64,000 bases of DNA from Georgenia sp. M64. GTDB lineage: Bacteria > Actinomycetota > Actinomycetes > Actinomycetales > Actinomycetaceae. The stretch is taken from contig NZ_CP145809.1 of NCBI RefSeq assembly GCF_038049925.1, positions 3,754,599 through 3,818,598 of the forward strand, read 5' to 3'. The stretch's first letter is position 1; every line of letters starts with the position of its first letter. This document shows positions 24,393-33,530 of the stretch, in pieces. A program made the position numbers and the translations under genes. The notes under the pieces were generated by a model. It was not told the origin of the DNA, ran no database searches, and saw only the letters and a list, made by a program, of their open reading frames with translations.

Positions 24393-26213
24393 ATGGCCGA
24401 GACACCGCTCACCCGCCAGGCCGCCCTCATGAAGGACCTGGGGATGTGGGTCCACCGCGCCTCGGCGCCGGGCTGGGACGAGATCCGGCTCCTCCTCAAG
24501 CCGGTCGGTGAGGCCGTCCACGTGCGCATCGAGGAGGTCCGGGGCCAAGGCTCGGTCGTCCGCACCGGCGAGCTGGCGCCCGGCTCGCAGGCGTACTCGG
24601 ACGTCCACGAGCTGCGGGACCTGCTCTACGCCCACCCGTCGGGAACCTGGCACACCTTCCTCATCCACCTCCACGCCCGTCACTGGCCCGCGCCCACGGT
24701 GGCGGTGGACGGCGTCGCGGACTACGACGACGAGCCGCCGCACTGGGAGGAGGGCGAGGGCGCCGACCTCTCCGCCGAGGACCTCCTCGAGGACTACACG
24801 ACCTACCCCCGCACCCGGGAGGCGACGCCGGAGTGGGTGGTGCGCCGGGTCGCCGAGGCCGGGCTGCACCTGCCCTACATCCCGGCGGACGAGTCGACCC
24901 CCGGGCGGTGGCCGGTGGTCGACGCCGGCTCCCTGGGCGGGGCCGACGGTCCCGGCGCTCCCGCGCCGCGGGCGGTGACGGACACCCGCTCGGGCCACCG
25001 CCACGTGCCCCGCCTCGCCGCGCCGCCCGAGCGGCTGACGGTGCTCGTCGACCGCGACGGCATCCCGTACGAGGACGGCCGCCGCCCGCAGCAGCACCGT
25101 CGGACGTTCCCCGGCGGCGCCTCGGTGCTCGAGATCCTCGACGGCCTCGGCCTGCCCCTGGAGTTCGTCGACGGGCACGGCACCTGGATGGTCGTGCGCG
25201 GTACGAGCGGGGCGGACGGCGCACACACGCTGGGCGTGGTGGTCCAGGAGGGCCGGGGCGCGGTCGCGCACGTGACGACCGACCTCGAGCCCTGGCAGCT
25301 GGCCGACGAGGAGGGCGAGCTCGCGCTCTACTACCGCTCGGTACCGGGACCGCCCGCGGAGGTCGTGGCCGCCGCGGAGCTCGACGAGATCTGGACGCCG
25401 ACCCGGCCGCGCGGCGCGGTGGCGGACAACCTGCCGGTGCGGCGGGCGCTCGAGCGCTACTCCGCGGCCCCCGGCGCCGACCGCGGCCTCGACGTCCTGC
25501 GGCAGGCGCTGGGCGGGCAGCTCCTCCTCGACTGCACGGGCACCGTGCTGGGCCCGGACGGCAAGCCCACCAGGGTGGTCGTGAACTTCGTGACGGCGCC
25601 CGACGGCGAGAAGGCCCTGCCCGCGTTCACCCACCACTCCGAGCTGGTGGCGTTCCGCCGCGACGACGACGGCGCCGCCCGGTCCCTCGTCCAGCCGGCC
25701 CACGGCGTGCTGGAGTTCTTCGTGGCCGACGGCGACGCCGCCTGGCTCTACATCAACCCCGCCGGCCCGCCGCTAGGCATCCACCGCGACCAGGTCGAGC
25801 TCGCGCTGCGGCCGGGGCACAACGCGGCGGTGAAGAACGCACTCATGGGCTGCGGCCCGACCGGCGTCCCGCTCGGCCCGCACCACGATCGTCCGCCGTC
25901 GATGCAGGTGCTCTTCGACGCGCTGCGCACCGAGGGCGGGTTCCTCTTCCTCGGCGACCGGACTGCCGCGGGCCCCGGCACCGGCACCGGCACCGGCACC
26001 GGCACCGGCACCGGCACGCTCCTCGCGTACAGCTCGGCGGTCGAGGTCGCCGCGTACGACCGCTCCCTGCCCTTCCGTCGGACGGAGGTCCGCCGGGTGC
26101 TGGAGCAGGTGGTCTCGGACGGGCTCGACGTCCTGCGCATCAACCCCGGCGGGCCGCAGGCGGAGATCCCGACCGAGCAGGTGCGCCGCTTCCTGGGGCT
26201 CACGCCGGCCTGA
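24393..26213 (+). CDS. SseB-like multidomain protein
   Basis: A 606-aa soluble protein. Residues 1-85 (MKDLGMWVHRASAPGWDEIR, EIHELRDLLY-like segment and WHTFLIHLHA) resemble YezG/DUF600-type immunity-like domains. A middle region holds further copies of the same kind (LVDRDGIPYEDG). The C-terminal part contains two SseB N-terminal-like units (about 345-460 and 470-606), recognised by LYINPAGPPLGIHRDQVELAL and VLRINPGGPQAEIPTEQVRRFL. The start is ATG 24393, seven bases after GGAGG; the frame stays open further up only because of the 24-bp repeats. A (GT)n linker sits near residue 530. The function is unknown. Confidence 0.7.
   Translation: MAETPLTRQAALMKDLGMWVHRASAPGWDEIRLLLKPVGEAVHVRIEEVRGQGSVVRTGELAPGSQAYSDVHELRDLLYAHPSGTWHTFLIHLHARHWPAPTVAVDGVADYDDEPPHWEEGEGADLSAEDLLEDYTTYPRTREATPEWVVRRVAEAGLHLPYIPADESTPGRWPVVDAGSLGGADGPGAPAPRAVTDTRSGHRHVPRLAAPPERLTVLVDRDGIPYEDGRRPQQHRRTFPGGASVLEILDGLGLPLEFVDGHGTWMVVRGTSGADGAHTLGVVVQEGRGAVAHVTTDLEPWQLADEEGELALYYRSVPGPPAEVVAAAELDEIWTPTRPRGAVADNLPVRRALERYSAAPGADRGLDVLRQALGGQLLLDCTGTVLGPDGKPTRVVVNFVTAPDGEKALPAFTHHSELVAFRRDDDGAARSLVQPAHGVLEFFVADGDAAWLYINPAGPPLGIHRDQVELALRPGHNAAVKNALMGCGPTGVPLGPHHDRPPSMQVLFDALRTEGGFLFLGDRTAAGPGTGTGTGTGTGTGTLLAYSSAVEVAAYDRSLPFRRTEVRRVLEQVVSDGLDVLRINPGGPQAEIPTEQVRRFLGLTPA
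25977..26017 (+). repeat. GGCACC hexanucleotide repeat inside the SseB-like gene
   Basis: Six perfect GGCACC units (25977-26012) plus a partial one, coding for a (Gly-Thr)n linker within the last SseB-like unit. Loss or gain of units keeps the frame, so it would only change linker length. Confidence 0.8.
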
Positions 26214-26225
26214 GCCGCAGCGCCC

Positions 26226-26597
26226 TCACTCGCAGTGCGAGAGGGCGAGCTTGGTCCCGCCGGGATCCCGGATGATCGCCAGCCACACCCCGGGGGCGGC
26301 CTGGGTCGGCTCGAGGACGGTCTCGCCGCCCAGGTCCTCGACCCGCTCCAGGGTGGCGCCGAGGTCGTCGACCTCGACGTAGGGCAGGACGTCGCCGGGC
26401 TCGAGCACCTCCCGCACCGGGGCGAAGCCTCGCCGGAGGTCGGGGAACCCGCCGCTGAGGGCCCCGTCGTGGAAGGAGGTGTACCCCTCCTCCTCGTGCA
26501 CGTCGGTCCGCCACCCGAGCAGGGCGCCGTAGAAGGAGGCCGATGCCGCGGGGCTGGCGCTCGCGATGTCGATGTGTCCGATCCTGCGGGGGCCCAT
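26226..26597 (-). CDS. VOC (glyoxalase/bleomycin-resistance) family protein
   Basis: A 123-aa vicinal-oxygen-chelate protein. It begins RIGHIDIASASPAASASFYGALLGW, the usual first beta-alpha-beta unit with a metal-ligand His, and ends with PGVWLAIIRDPGGTKLALSHCE, the second unit. The PYVEVDDLGATLERVEDLGG segment is typical of the YdeN/lactoylglutathione-lyase-like group. The ATG at 26597 lies nine bases after a TACGGT -10, so the leader is nearly absent. Substrate unknown. It is divergent from the helicase-associated gene. Confidence 0.85.
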   Translation of the reverse strand: MGPRRIGHIDIASASPAASASFYGALLGWRTDVHEEEGYTSFHDGALSGGFPDLRRGFAPVREVLEPGDVLPYVEVDDLGATLERVEDLGGETVLEPTQAAPGVWLAIIRDPGGTKLALSHCE

Positions 26598-26606
26598 GGA
26601 CGCAGC

Positions 26607-26630
26607 ACCGTAGCGGACCGGTCGTAAGGT
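26607..26630. promoter_or_regulatory. back-to-back -10 elements of two near-leaderless genes
   Basis: TACGGT on the minus strand (26607-26612) serves the VOC gene, and TAAGGT on the plus strand (26625-26630), seven bases before ATG 26638, serves the helicase-associated gene. The two promoters overlap almost fully, so RNA polymerase should occupy only one at a time. Confidence 0.5.
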
Positions 26631-26637
26631 GGGACGG

Positions 26638-28980
26638 ATGTCCAGGACCAGCGGCGACGCCGATCCCCGCACGCCCGGGCGGCGCAGCGCCACCACGGAG
26701 CAGCTCGCGACGGCGCTCGCCGCCCGCACCGACGCCGAGATCGCCGACCTCCTCGCGGTCCGTCCGGACCTGGCCGGCCCGGTGCCGCCGTCGCTCACGG
26801 CGATGGCCGCCCGCGCCTCCTCGCGTCCAAGCGTCGAGCGGGCCCTGGCGCTGCTGGACGCCACCGAGCTCGCCGTCGCCGAGGCCGCCGTCGCCCTCGC
26901 CCCGGTGCGACGGCCCACCACCGCGGCGCTGACCCGCGCGACCGGCCTGCCCGCGCAGGCCGCCCACGCCCGGCTCCACGAGCTCGGCCTGCTGGTCAAG
27001 GACCTCCCGGTCGCCGCGCTCGCCGAGGCGCTCGGACCCCACCCGGCGGGCCTGGGCCCCACCCTGGGCGAGCTCGACGCCCTGCTGGGCCCCGCGGAGG
27101 CACCGACGACGCGGGCCGCCCTGCGGACCGCCATGACGGGTGCGCCGGAGAGCGCCGTGCGCACCCTCGAGGCGATGACCTGGGGACCGCCGGTCGGCAC
27201 CGCCGCCACGCTGCCGGAGGGCGCCGCATGGCTGGTCGCGCGCGGCGTCCTTCGTGCGCTCTCGCCCACCCAGGTGGTCCTCCCCCGCGAGGTCGCCCTC
27301 GCCGCCCGCGGCGGCCTCACCCACGCGGTCCCGCCGGCCGCGCCGGACCTCGGCGACGCCCGGCGCGTCCCGCCCACGGTCGTCGCGGCCGAGGGCGCCC
27401 GGGCCGCCGAGGAGGTGGTCCGGCTCGTCGTCGCGCTGCTCCAGGCCTGGCAGCACAGCCCCGCCACCGTGCTGCGGACGGGCGGGGTGGGTGTGCGTGA
27501 GGTGCGGCGCACCGCTGCGGCCCTCGAGGTCGGCGAGGGCGACGTCGCCCTGCTCGCCGAGCTGGCGGGGATGGCCGGCCTGCTCACCCAGGACGGTGAC
27601 GAGCAGGTGGCGTGGGCGCCCGCACGCACGGCCGCGGACTTCCTCGAGGACACGGTCTCCGAGCGCTGGGCGGCCCTGGCCGCGGCCTGGTTGGACTCGG
27701 CCCGCACGCCGTGGCTGGTGGGCACCCGCTCGGAGCAGGGGACGCTGCGGGCGGCGCTGGAGCCCACGCTCGAGCGGGGCTGGGCGGCGGGGCTGCGCAC
27801 CCGGGTCCTCGCGGCACTCGCCTCGCTCCCCCCGGGCACCGCCCCGACGGCCGCCCAGGTCCGGGCGCTCCTCGCGTGGGAGCGGCCGCGCGCCACCGCC
27901 CCGGAGCCGACGGTCGCGGCCGTGCTCGCCGAGGCGGAGCGGATCGGCCTCACGGGCGCCGGTGCGCTGACCGCTGCCGGGCGGGCTCTCCTCGACGGCG
28001 CCCCGGCCGACGACGTCGCCGCCGCCCTGGAGGAGGCGCTGCCCGAGGCCGTCGGCGAGCTCCTCGTCCAGGGTGACCTCACCGCCGTCGTCCCGGGCCG
28101 GCCCGTGCCCGAGCTGGCCGACCTCCTGGGGCTGTGCGCCTCGGTGGAGTCGCGCGGCTCGGCCCTGACGGTGCGGTTCACGGCGGAGTCGCTCCGCCAC
28201 GCCCTCGACACCGGTTACGGCGCCGACGAGCTCCTCGCCGGGCTCGCCGGCTACTCCCGCACGCCGCTGCCCCAGCCCCTGGAGTACCTCGTGCGCGACA
28301 CCGCCCGCCGCCACGGGCAGGTCCGCGTCGGGGCTGCCGGGGCGTACCTGCGTGTCGACGACGCCGGGGCGGTGGCCGGCCTCCTCGGTGACCCCACGCT
28401 ACGTGCGCTGCGTCTGCGCACGATCGCCCCGACGGTGCTCGTCTCCCCCGTCCACCCCGGGGACGTCCTCGACGTCCTGCGCGAGGCCGGGCTCGCCCCC
28501 GTCCTCGAGGGCAGCGACGGTGCCGTCGTCCTCGACCTCGGCCCCGGCGGGATCCCGGGTGGTGCGCCCCGGCGCGGTGGGCGGAGCGGGCGCGGGTCCC
28601 GGCGCACCGCCGGGCTGCCGACCTATCCCGGCGCGGCACCCACGACCTACCTGCGCCGCACCCCGCCGACCGAGCTCGGACCGGTCGTGGCGCGCATGCG
28701 GGCGGGCGAGGAGCAGGCTCGCCGCGACGCCGCCCGGCACGCCGGCGACGCCCCGCCGGCCACCGACCCGGTGCACGCCCTCGCCGTGCTGCGCGAGGCG
28801 GCGCGGGCCGGCACACCGGTGGAGATGGTCGTCGTCGGCGCGCTGGGGAAGCCGGAGCGGCGCCGTGTGCAGCCCGTGAGCGTCGACGGCGGCCGGGTCC
28901 GGGCCACGGACCTCGAGCGGGACACCGAGCTGACGGTGGCGGTGCACCGCATCTCCGCCGTCGCGCCCGTGGCCCGCTGA
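26638..28980 (+). CDS. helicase-associated (XPB/Ssl2-like N-terminal) domain protein
   Basis: A 780-aa protein of the actinobacterial helicase-associated family. Helical Ala/Leu-rich repeats fill residues 1-450. The conserved part (about 470-640) includes LLVQGDLTAVVPGRPVPELADLL, an XPB/Ssl2 N-terminal-like wing, and VRVGAAGAYLRVDD. The C-terminal portion (TPVEMVVVGALGKPERRRVQPVSVDGGRVRATD) resembles WYL-type sensor strands. It usually accompanies an XPB helicase, found here at 34455, and may load or regulate it in DNA repair. The ATG at 26638 follows TAAGGT by seven bases (leaderless). Confidence 0.85.
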   Translation: MSRTSGDADPRTPGRRSATTEQLATALAARTDAEIADLLAVRPDLAGPVPPSLTAMAARASSRPSVERALALLDATELAVAEAAVALAPVRRPTTAALTRATGLPAQAAHARLHELGLLVKDLPVAALAEALGPHPAGLGPTLGELDALLGPAEAPTTRAALRTAMTGAPESAVRTLEAMTWGPPVGTAATLPEGAAWLVARGVLRALSPTQVVLPREVALAARGGLTHAVPPAAPDLGDARRVPPTVVAAEGARAAEEVVRLVVALLQAWQHSPATVLRTGGVGVREVRRTAAALEVGEGDVALLAELAGMAGLLTQDGDEQVAWAPARTAADFLEDTVSERWAALAAAWLDSARTPWLVGTRSEQGTLRAALEPTLERGWAAGLRTRVLAALASLPPGTAPTAAQVRALLAWERPRATAPEPTVAAVLAEAERIGLTGAGALTAAGRALLDGAPADDVAAALEEALPEAVGELLVQGDLTAVVPGRPVPELADLLGLCASVESRGSALTVRFTAESLRHALDTGYGADELLAGLAGYSRTPLPQPLEYLVRDTARRHGQVRVGAAGAYLRVDDAGAVAGLLGDPTLRALRLRTIAPTVLVSPVHPGDVLDVLREAGLAPVLEGSDGAVVLDLGPGGIPGGAPRRGGRSGRGSRRTAGLPTYPGAAPTTYLRRTPPTELGPVVARMRAGEEQARRDAARHAGDAPPATDPVHALAVLREAARAGTPVEMVVVGALGKPERRRVQPVSVDGGRVRATDLERDTELTVAVHRISAVAPVAR

Positions 28981-28986
28981 GGCGCG

Positions 28987-30183
28987 TCAGCGCGCCTGGA
29001 ACCGGACGATCCGCTCGACCGCCTCGGCCACGTTCTGCCGCCCGGCCGCGAAGGAGAGCCGGACGAAGCGCGAGCCGTGCACGGCGTCGAAGTCCGTCCC
29101 GGGGACCACCGCGACCCCCTCACGCTCGAGCAGCTCGGCGCACCAGTGTGGGGATCCCTCGAAGCCGTCGAGGTTGTGCCCGAGGTCCGCGTAGAGGTAG
29201 AACGCACCGTCGGCCGGGGCCACCGGTCCCCAGCCGAGCCGGTCGAGCTCGCCGAGGAGGACCGCGCGGGTGCCGGCGAACCCGGCGACACGTGCGTCGG
29301 CCTCGGCGTAGGCGTCGTCGGTGAAGGCGCCGAGGCCGGCCACCTGCGCCGGGGCGGGCGGGCAGAGCGCGACGTTGCCGGCGAGGGCGTCGAAGGCGGG
29401 AGCGAGGTCGGCGGGCATGAGCGCCCAGCCGAGCCGCCACCCCGTCATCCCCCAGTACTTGCTGAAGGAGGAGATGACGATGCCGGTCCGGTCGAGCTCC
29501 CAGGCGCTGACCCCCCGCGGGTCGGGCGCCCCTGCGGGCGGGTAGGTGATGCCGTGGTAGATCTCGTCGCTGACCAGCCGGACCCCGTGGGCGCCGGCCC
29601 ACGACGTCAGGGCCTGGAGCTGGTCGCGGCCGATCATCGTGCCCGTGGGGTTCGCCGGGGAGGCGACCACCAGCCCGTCGACGGCGCCGGTGCGCGCGAC
29701 GACGTCGTCGAGGACCTCCGGGGTGGGCTGGAAGCCGACGTCGGGGCCGCAGTCGATCTCGACGACCTCGCACCCCAGCGCGTGGAGGATGTTGCGGTAG
29801 GCGGGGTAGCCCGGGCGGGCGAGGGCGACCCGGTCACCGGCGTCGAAGGCGGCGAGGAACGCCAGGACGAAGGCGCCGGAGGAGCCGGTCGTGATCGCGA
29901 CCTCCTCGGGGGCGACGTCGAGGCCGTACCAGCGCCGGTAGTGCCCGGCCACCTCCCGGCGCAGGCTCCGCAAGCCCAGCGAGCTGGTGTAGCCCATGTC
30001 TGACCGGGCCGTGTGGGCGCGCGCGGCGAGCTGCTCGACGTCGGCGGGGGCCCCGCCTGACGGCTCCCCCGCGCACAGGGAGATGACGTCCCGGCCCGCG
30101 GCCCGCAGCTCGGCCACCCGGTCGAGGATGTTCATGACCTCGAACGGCGGCACCGCCGCCCGGCGTGCGACCTTCAGCGTCAT
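28987..30183 (-). CDS. pyridoxal-phosphate aminotransferase, class I/II
   Basis: A 398-aa fold-type I enzyme. The PLP Lys242 is in SSFSKYWGMTGWRLGW; Asn178 (SPANPTGTMI) and Asp206 (LVSDEIYHG) complete the cofactor site, and the C-terminal Arg that binds the carboxylate is in SRFVRLSFA. It should move an amino group between an amino acid and a 2-oxo acid; the aspartate/aromatic subgroup fits best. ATG 30183 follows a GGGGAG. It converges on the helicase-associated gene with a six-base gap and is divergent from DUF2237. Confidence 0.9.
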   Translation of the reverse strand: MTLKVARRAAVPPFEVMNILDRVAELRAAGRDVISLCAGEPSGGAPADVEQLAARAHTARSDMGYTSSLGLRSLRREVAGHYRRWYGLDVAPEEVAITTGSSGAFVLAFLAAFDAGDRVALARPGYPAYRNILHALGCEVVEIDCGPDVGFQPTPEVLDDVVARTGAVDGLVVASPANPTGTMIGRDQLQALTSWAGAHGVRLVSDEIYHGITYPPAGAPDPRGVSAWELDRTGIVISSFSKYWGMTGWRLGWALMPADLAPAFDALAGNVALCPPAPAQVAGLGAFTDDAYAEADARVAGFAGTRAVLLGELDRLGWGPVAPADGAFYLYADLGHNLDGFEGSPHWCAELLEREGVAVVPGTDFDAVHGSRFVRLSFAAGRQNVAEAVERIVRFQAR

Positions 30184-30262
30184 GCCCGCTCCCCTCTCGA
30201 CACGGCCAGGTTCCCACACGCGGGCCGTGGGCAGGACGGGCGATCGCTGCCATGATCTGGCC

Positions 30263-30652
30263 ATGGCCGATCGCAACGTCCTGGGCGGGGAGCTGGCCGA
30301 GTGCGGGAGCGACCCCGTCACGGGCTACTACCGCACGGGCGGGTGCATGGCCACGCCGGAGGACCTGGGCAACCACAGCATCTGCACGGTGATGACCGAG
30401 GAGTTCCTGCGTCACCAGCAGGAGGTCGGCAACGACCTGGTCACCGCCCGCCCGGAGTGGATGTTCCCGGGGCTGCGGCCCGGGGACCGCTGGTGCGTCG
30501 TCGCGCTGCGCTGGTGGCAGTCGTACGAGGCGGGCGTCGCCGCCCCCGTCGTGCTGGCCGCCACGCACGAGCGCGCCCTCGAGGTGGTGCCGCTGGAGAT
30601 CCTGCGACAGTTCGCCGTCGACGTGCCCGACGACGCCTCCTCCCTCGCGTAG
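30263..30652 (+). CDS. DUF2237 family protein
   Basis: A 129-aa protein that matches the DUF2237 layout throughout: NVLGGELAECGSDPVTGYYR, GCMATPEDLGNHSICTVMTEEFL, and RPGDRWCVVALRWWQSYEAG. The family is cytosolic and conserved across bacteria, with no established function. It probably has a leaderless start, with CATGAT (30251-30256) six bases before the ATG. The next gene (HIT) begins six bases after its stop. Confidence 0.9.
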   Translation: MADRNVLGGELAECGSDPVTGYYRTGGCMATPEDLGNHSICTVMTEEFLRHQQEVGNDLVTARPEWMFPGLRPGDRWCVVALRWWQSYEAGVAAPVVLAATHERALEVVPLEILRQFAVDVPDDASSLA

Positions 30653-30657
30653 GCACC

Positions 30658-31158
30658 GTGGACTGCCTCTTCTGCCGCATCGCCGCCGGGACCGAGCCGG
30701 CCCACGTGGTGCTCGAGACCGACGACGTCGTGGGCTTCCTCGACACCCGGCCGGTCTTCAAGGGCCACACCCTGGTGGTGCCGCGCCGCCACGTCGTGAC
30801 GCTGCCCGACCTGCCCGACGAGCTCCTCGCCCCGTTCCTCGGCGCCACCCGGGCCGTGGCCGCCGCGATGACCTCGGCGCTCGGCGCCCAGGGGTCCTTC
30901 GTGGCGATGAACAACGTCGTGAGCCAGAGTGTGGCGCACCTGCACGCCCACGTCGTCCCGCGCACCAAGGGCGACGGTCTGCGCGGCTTCTTCTGGCCGC
31001 GGAGCCGCTACGACGACGACGAGGCCCGGCAGTACGCCGACCGGCTCCGCGGGGTCCTCGGCCGGGCCGACAGGCCCGCGGCGGGCCAGGACGCGGCGCA
31101 CCCCGGCGGAGCCGCAGGCCGGGGACGAATCCTTGACACCCCCGACGCCCCCTGGTGA
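30658..31158 (+). CDS. HIT family hydrolase
   Basis: A 166-aa histidine-triad protein. The active-site triad HLHAHVVPR spans His94, His96 and His98, and the start CLFCRIAAG carries the CxxC pair common in bacterial HIT proteins. These enzymes hydrolyse nucleoside phosphoramidates or dinucleoside polyphosphates. The GTG start at 30658 gives the classic VDCLFCRI beginning. The C-terminal 35 residues (ADRPAAGQDAAHPGG) are disordered and extra to the domain. It probably shares a transcript with DUF2237. Confidence 0.92.
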   Translation: MDCLFCRIAAGTEPAHVVLETDDVVGFLDTRPVFKGHTLVVPRRHVVTLPDLPDELLAPFLGATRAVAAAMTSALGAQGSFVAMNNVVSQSVAHLHAHVVPRTKGDGLRGFFWPRSRYDDDEARQYADRLRGVLGRADRPAAGQDAAHPGGAAGRGRILDTPDAPW

Positions 31159-31267
31159 GGATCGGTCGTCCGAGGGCCGGGTATCGGACGAACCCGGACA
31201 GACCGGCACCGTCGCCACTCCCTCGGACCGTGCGCACCGTCGCGCACCCGAGTAGATGGAGGACGTG

Positions 31268-33361
31268 ATGACCGAGACCATCCCCACCCGCCGGCTCCTG
31301 CCGCTGCTCTCCGCCCACACCGGGGGCCGTTCCGCGCTGACCTGCCGCTACCGCTGCGGCAACGCCTGCCTGCACGAGCCGACGAACCCCTCGGACAACG
31401 CGTACTTCGGGGACGTCGTCACGCGCGCCCTGTCGCGGCGCAGCGTCCTGCGCGCCGGCGCCGTCGTCGCCCTGGCCGGCCTCGCCGCGCCCGCGCTCGA
31501 CCGTCAGAGCGCCGTCGCGGCACCCGGGCGGGCGGGCGCACCGCCCGCGCCGGGCCTGCGGTACACCCCGGTCGAGCCGAACACGGCCGACGCCGTGCAC
31601 ACACCGGGTGGGTACCTCCAGCAGGTCGTCGTCCGGTGGGGCGACCCGCTGTTCCCCGACGCCCCGGCCTTCGACCCGATGAACCAGACCGGGGCCGCGC
31701 AGGCGCGCCAGTTCGGCTACAACAACGACTTCCTCGGGCTGCTGCCCCTTGGCGGCGACGACCACCTGCTGTGCGTCAACCACGAGTACACGACCGAGGA
31801 GATGATGCTCCCCGGCTACGACCCCGCCAGCCCCACCCTCGAGCAGGTCAAGGTGGGCTGGGCGGCCCACGGGCTGAGCGTCGTCGCCGTCACCGGGAAG
31901 CACCAGGGCAAGCGGTCGGGCGCGCTGGACGTCGTCGTCGGCCACCCCCTGAACCGGCGGTTCGTGACCTCGCCGACCCTCACCGGTGAGGACGGGACCT
32001 CCTCGGCGTTCGAGCTGAGCGGGCCCGTGGCGGGCACGGAGCTGGTCCGCACCGGCGCGGACCCCGCGGGGACGACGGTTCACGGCACGCTCAACAACTG
32101 CGCCGGCGGGCTGACGCCGTGGGGCACGTGGCTCAGCGGCGAGGAGAACTTCGACCAGTACTTCGCCAACCGCTCCGCCGTCACCGAGCCCATGGCCGCG
32201 GCGAGCCTGGCCCGGTTCGGCGTCCCCGCGGGGGCCTCCGAGCGGAAGTGGGAGTGGTACGACGACCGGTTCGACCTCGCGAAGGAGCCGCACGAGCCCA
32301 ACCGCTTCGGGTGGATCGTCGAGATCGACCCGTACGACGCGACGTCGACCCCGCGCAAGCGCACCGCCATGGGCCGGTTCAAGCACGAGGGGGCCAACGT
32401 CGCCCTCGACCGCGGCAACCGGGTGGTGGCCTACATGGGCGACGACGCCCGGTTCGAGTACATCTACAAGTTCGTCTCCCGGGACGCCTACCGGGCCGGG
32501 GACGACGCGCACAACGGCACGCTCCTGGACAACGGCACCCTGTACGTCGCGCGGTTCGAGGGCGACTCCCCGGGCGAGATCGACGGGACCGGCACGCTGC
32601 CCACGGACGGCGAGTTCGACGGGACCGGCGAGTGGCGCCCGCTCGTCACCAGCTCCGACGGCGTGGCCACCTCCCACGTGCCCGGCATGACCGGTGTCGA
32701 GGCGCTCGTCTACGCCCGGGAGGCCGCGGACCTGGCCGGCGCCACCAAGATGGACCGCCCCGAGGACGTGGACGTCAGCCCGAAGACCGGCGTGATGTAC
32801 GCGGCGCTCACGAACAACACCGCCCGCACCTTCGCGCAGGTGGACGAGCCCAACCCGCGGGCGTTCAACAAGTTCGGCCAGGTGCTCGAGCTGGCGCACG
32901 TGAACGGCGACGCGACGGGCGCGGCGTTCGTGTGGCGGCTCCTGCTCGTCTGCGGCGACCCGGAGGACCCGAGCACGTACTTCGGCGGCTACGACAAGAG
33001 CGAGGTCTCGCCGATCTCCTGCCCGGACAACCTCGCCTTCGACAAGTACGGCAACCTGTGGGTCTCCACCGACGGTGCGGGGAGCAGCATCGGGGTCAAC
33101 GACGCGCTGCACGGTGTCGCCGTCGACGGCACCCGCCGGGGCGAGGTCCGCACCTTCCTCACGGTGCCCCTCGGGGCCGAGACGTGCGGACCGATCGTCA
33201 CCGACGAGCGGGTCATGGTCGCCGTCCAGCACCCGGGCGAGGCCGACGGCGCCTCGTTCGAGAACCGGGTCTCGAACTGGCCGGACGGTGGGGACTCCCT
33301 GCCGCGGCCGTCCGTCGTGACGGTCTGGCGGGCGGACGGGAAGAAGATCGGCCACGCCTGA
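31268..33361 (+). CDS. PhoX family alkaline phosphatase, Tat-exported
   Basis: A 697-aa secreted phosphomonoesterase of the PhoX (DUF839) family, which uses calcium and iron. A Tat motif SRRSVLRAG (about 56-64) follows the conserved PhoX head LTCRYRCGNAC. Recognisable family segments are LCVNHEYTTEEMM, NNCAGGLTPWGTWLSGEEN, GRFKHEGANV, YMGDDARFEYIYKFV, RPEDVDVSP, and CPDNLAFDKYGNLWVSTDG. ATG 31268 is chosen over ATG 31256 because GGAGG (31258-31262) sits five bases before it. It should release phosphate from organic esters outside the cell. No Pho-box was identified. Confidence 0.92.
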   Translation: MTETIPTRRLLPLLSAHTGGRSALTCRYRCGNACLHEPTNPSDNAYFGDVVTRALSRRSVLRAGAVVALAGLAAPALDRQSAVAAPGRAGAPPAPGLRYTPVEPNTADAVHTPGGYLQQVVVRWGDPLFPDAPAFDPMNQTGAAQARQFGYNNDFLGLLPLGGDDHLLCVNHEYTTEEMMLPGYDPASPTLEQVKVGWAAHGLSVVAVTGKHQGKRSGALDVVVGHPLNRRFVTSPTLTGEDGTSSAFELSGPVAGTELVRTGADPAGTTVHGTLNNCAGGLTPWGTWLSGEENFDQYFANRSAVTEPMAAASLARFGVPAGASERKWEWYDDRFDLAKEPHEPNRFGWIVEIDPYDATSTPRKRTAMGRFKHEGANVALDRGNRVVAYMGDDARFEYIYKFVSRDAYRAGDDAHNGTLLDNGTLYVARFEGDSPGEIDGTGTLPTDGEFDGTGEWRPLVTSSDGVATSHVPGMTGVEALVYAREAADLAGATKMDRPEDVDVSPKTGVMYAALTNNTARTFAQVDEPNPRAFNKFGQVLELAHVNGDATGAAFVWRLLLVCGDPEDPSTYFGGYDKSEVSPISCPDNLAFDKYGNLWVSTDGAGSSIGVNDALHGVAVDGTRRGEVRTFLTVPLGAETCGPIVTDERVMVAVQHPGEADGASFENRVSNWPDGGDSLPRPSVVTVWRADGKKIGHA

Positions 33362-33383
33362 GGCCCAGGCTCTGCCGAGACCC

Positions 33384-33418
33384 GCCGGGCTCGGGGTCCT
33401 CCGGTCCCCGGGCCCGGC
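33384..33418 (+). terminator. strong terminator after phoX-like gene
   Basis: A 13-bp stem (33384-33396 with 33406-33418, one G-U-type pair) around a 9-base loop, starting 22 bases after the PhoX stop codon. No U-tract. Confidence 0.65.
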
Positions 33419-33530
33419 CGCTCGAGCACCTCCGGAATCCGTGGGCGGGCGGTAGCCGTACAAGGGGCGAGCGTGTCGGATCGTCGCTACGCTCGCGGGC
33501 ACCCTGGCAACGGCGGAGGTGGAGGCAGCG

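Noticed and set aside
31268-31460. Tat motif unusually far from the start of the PhoX protein
   Set aside because: The head LTCRYRCGNAC before the twin arginines is a normal feature of PhoX-family proteins, so this is not an anomaly.
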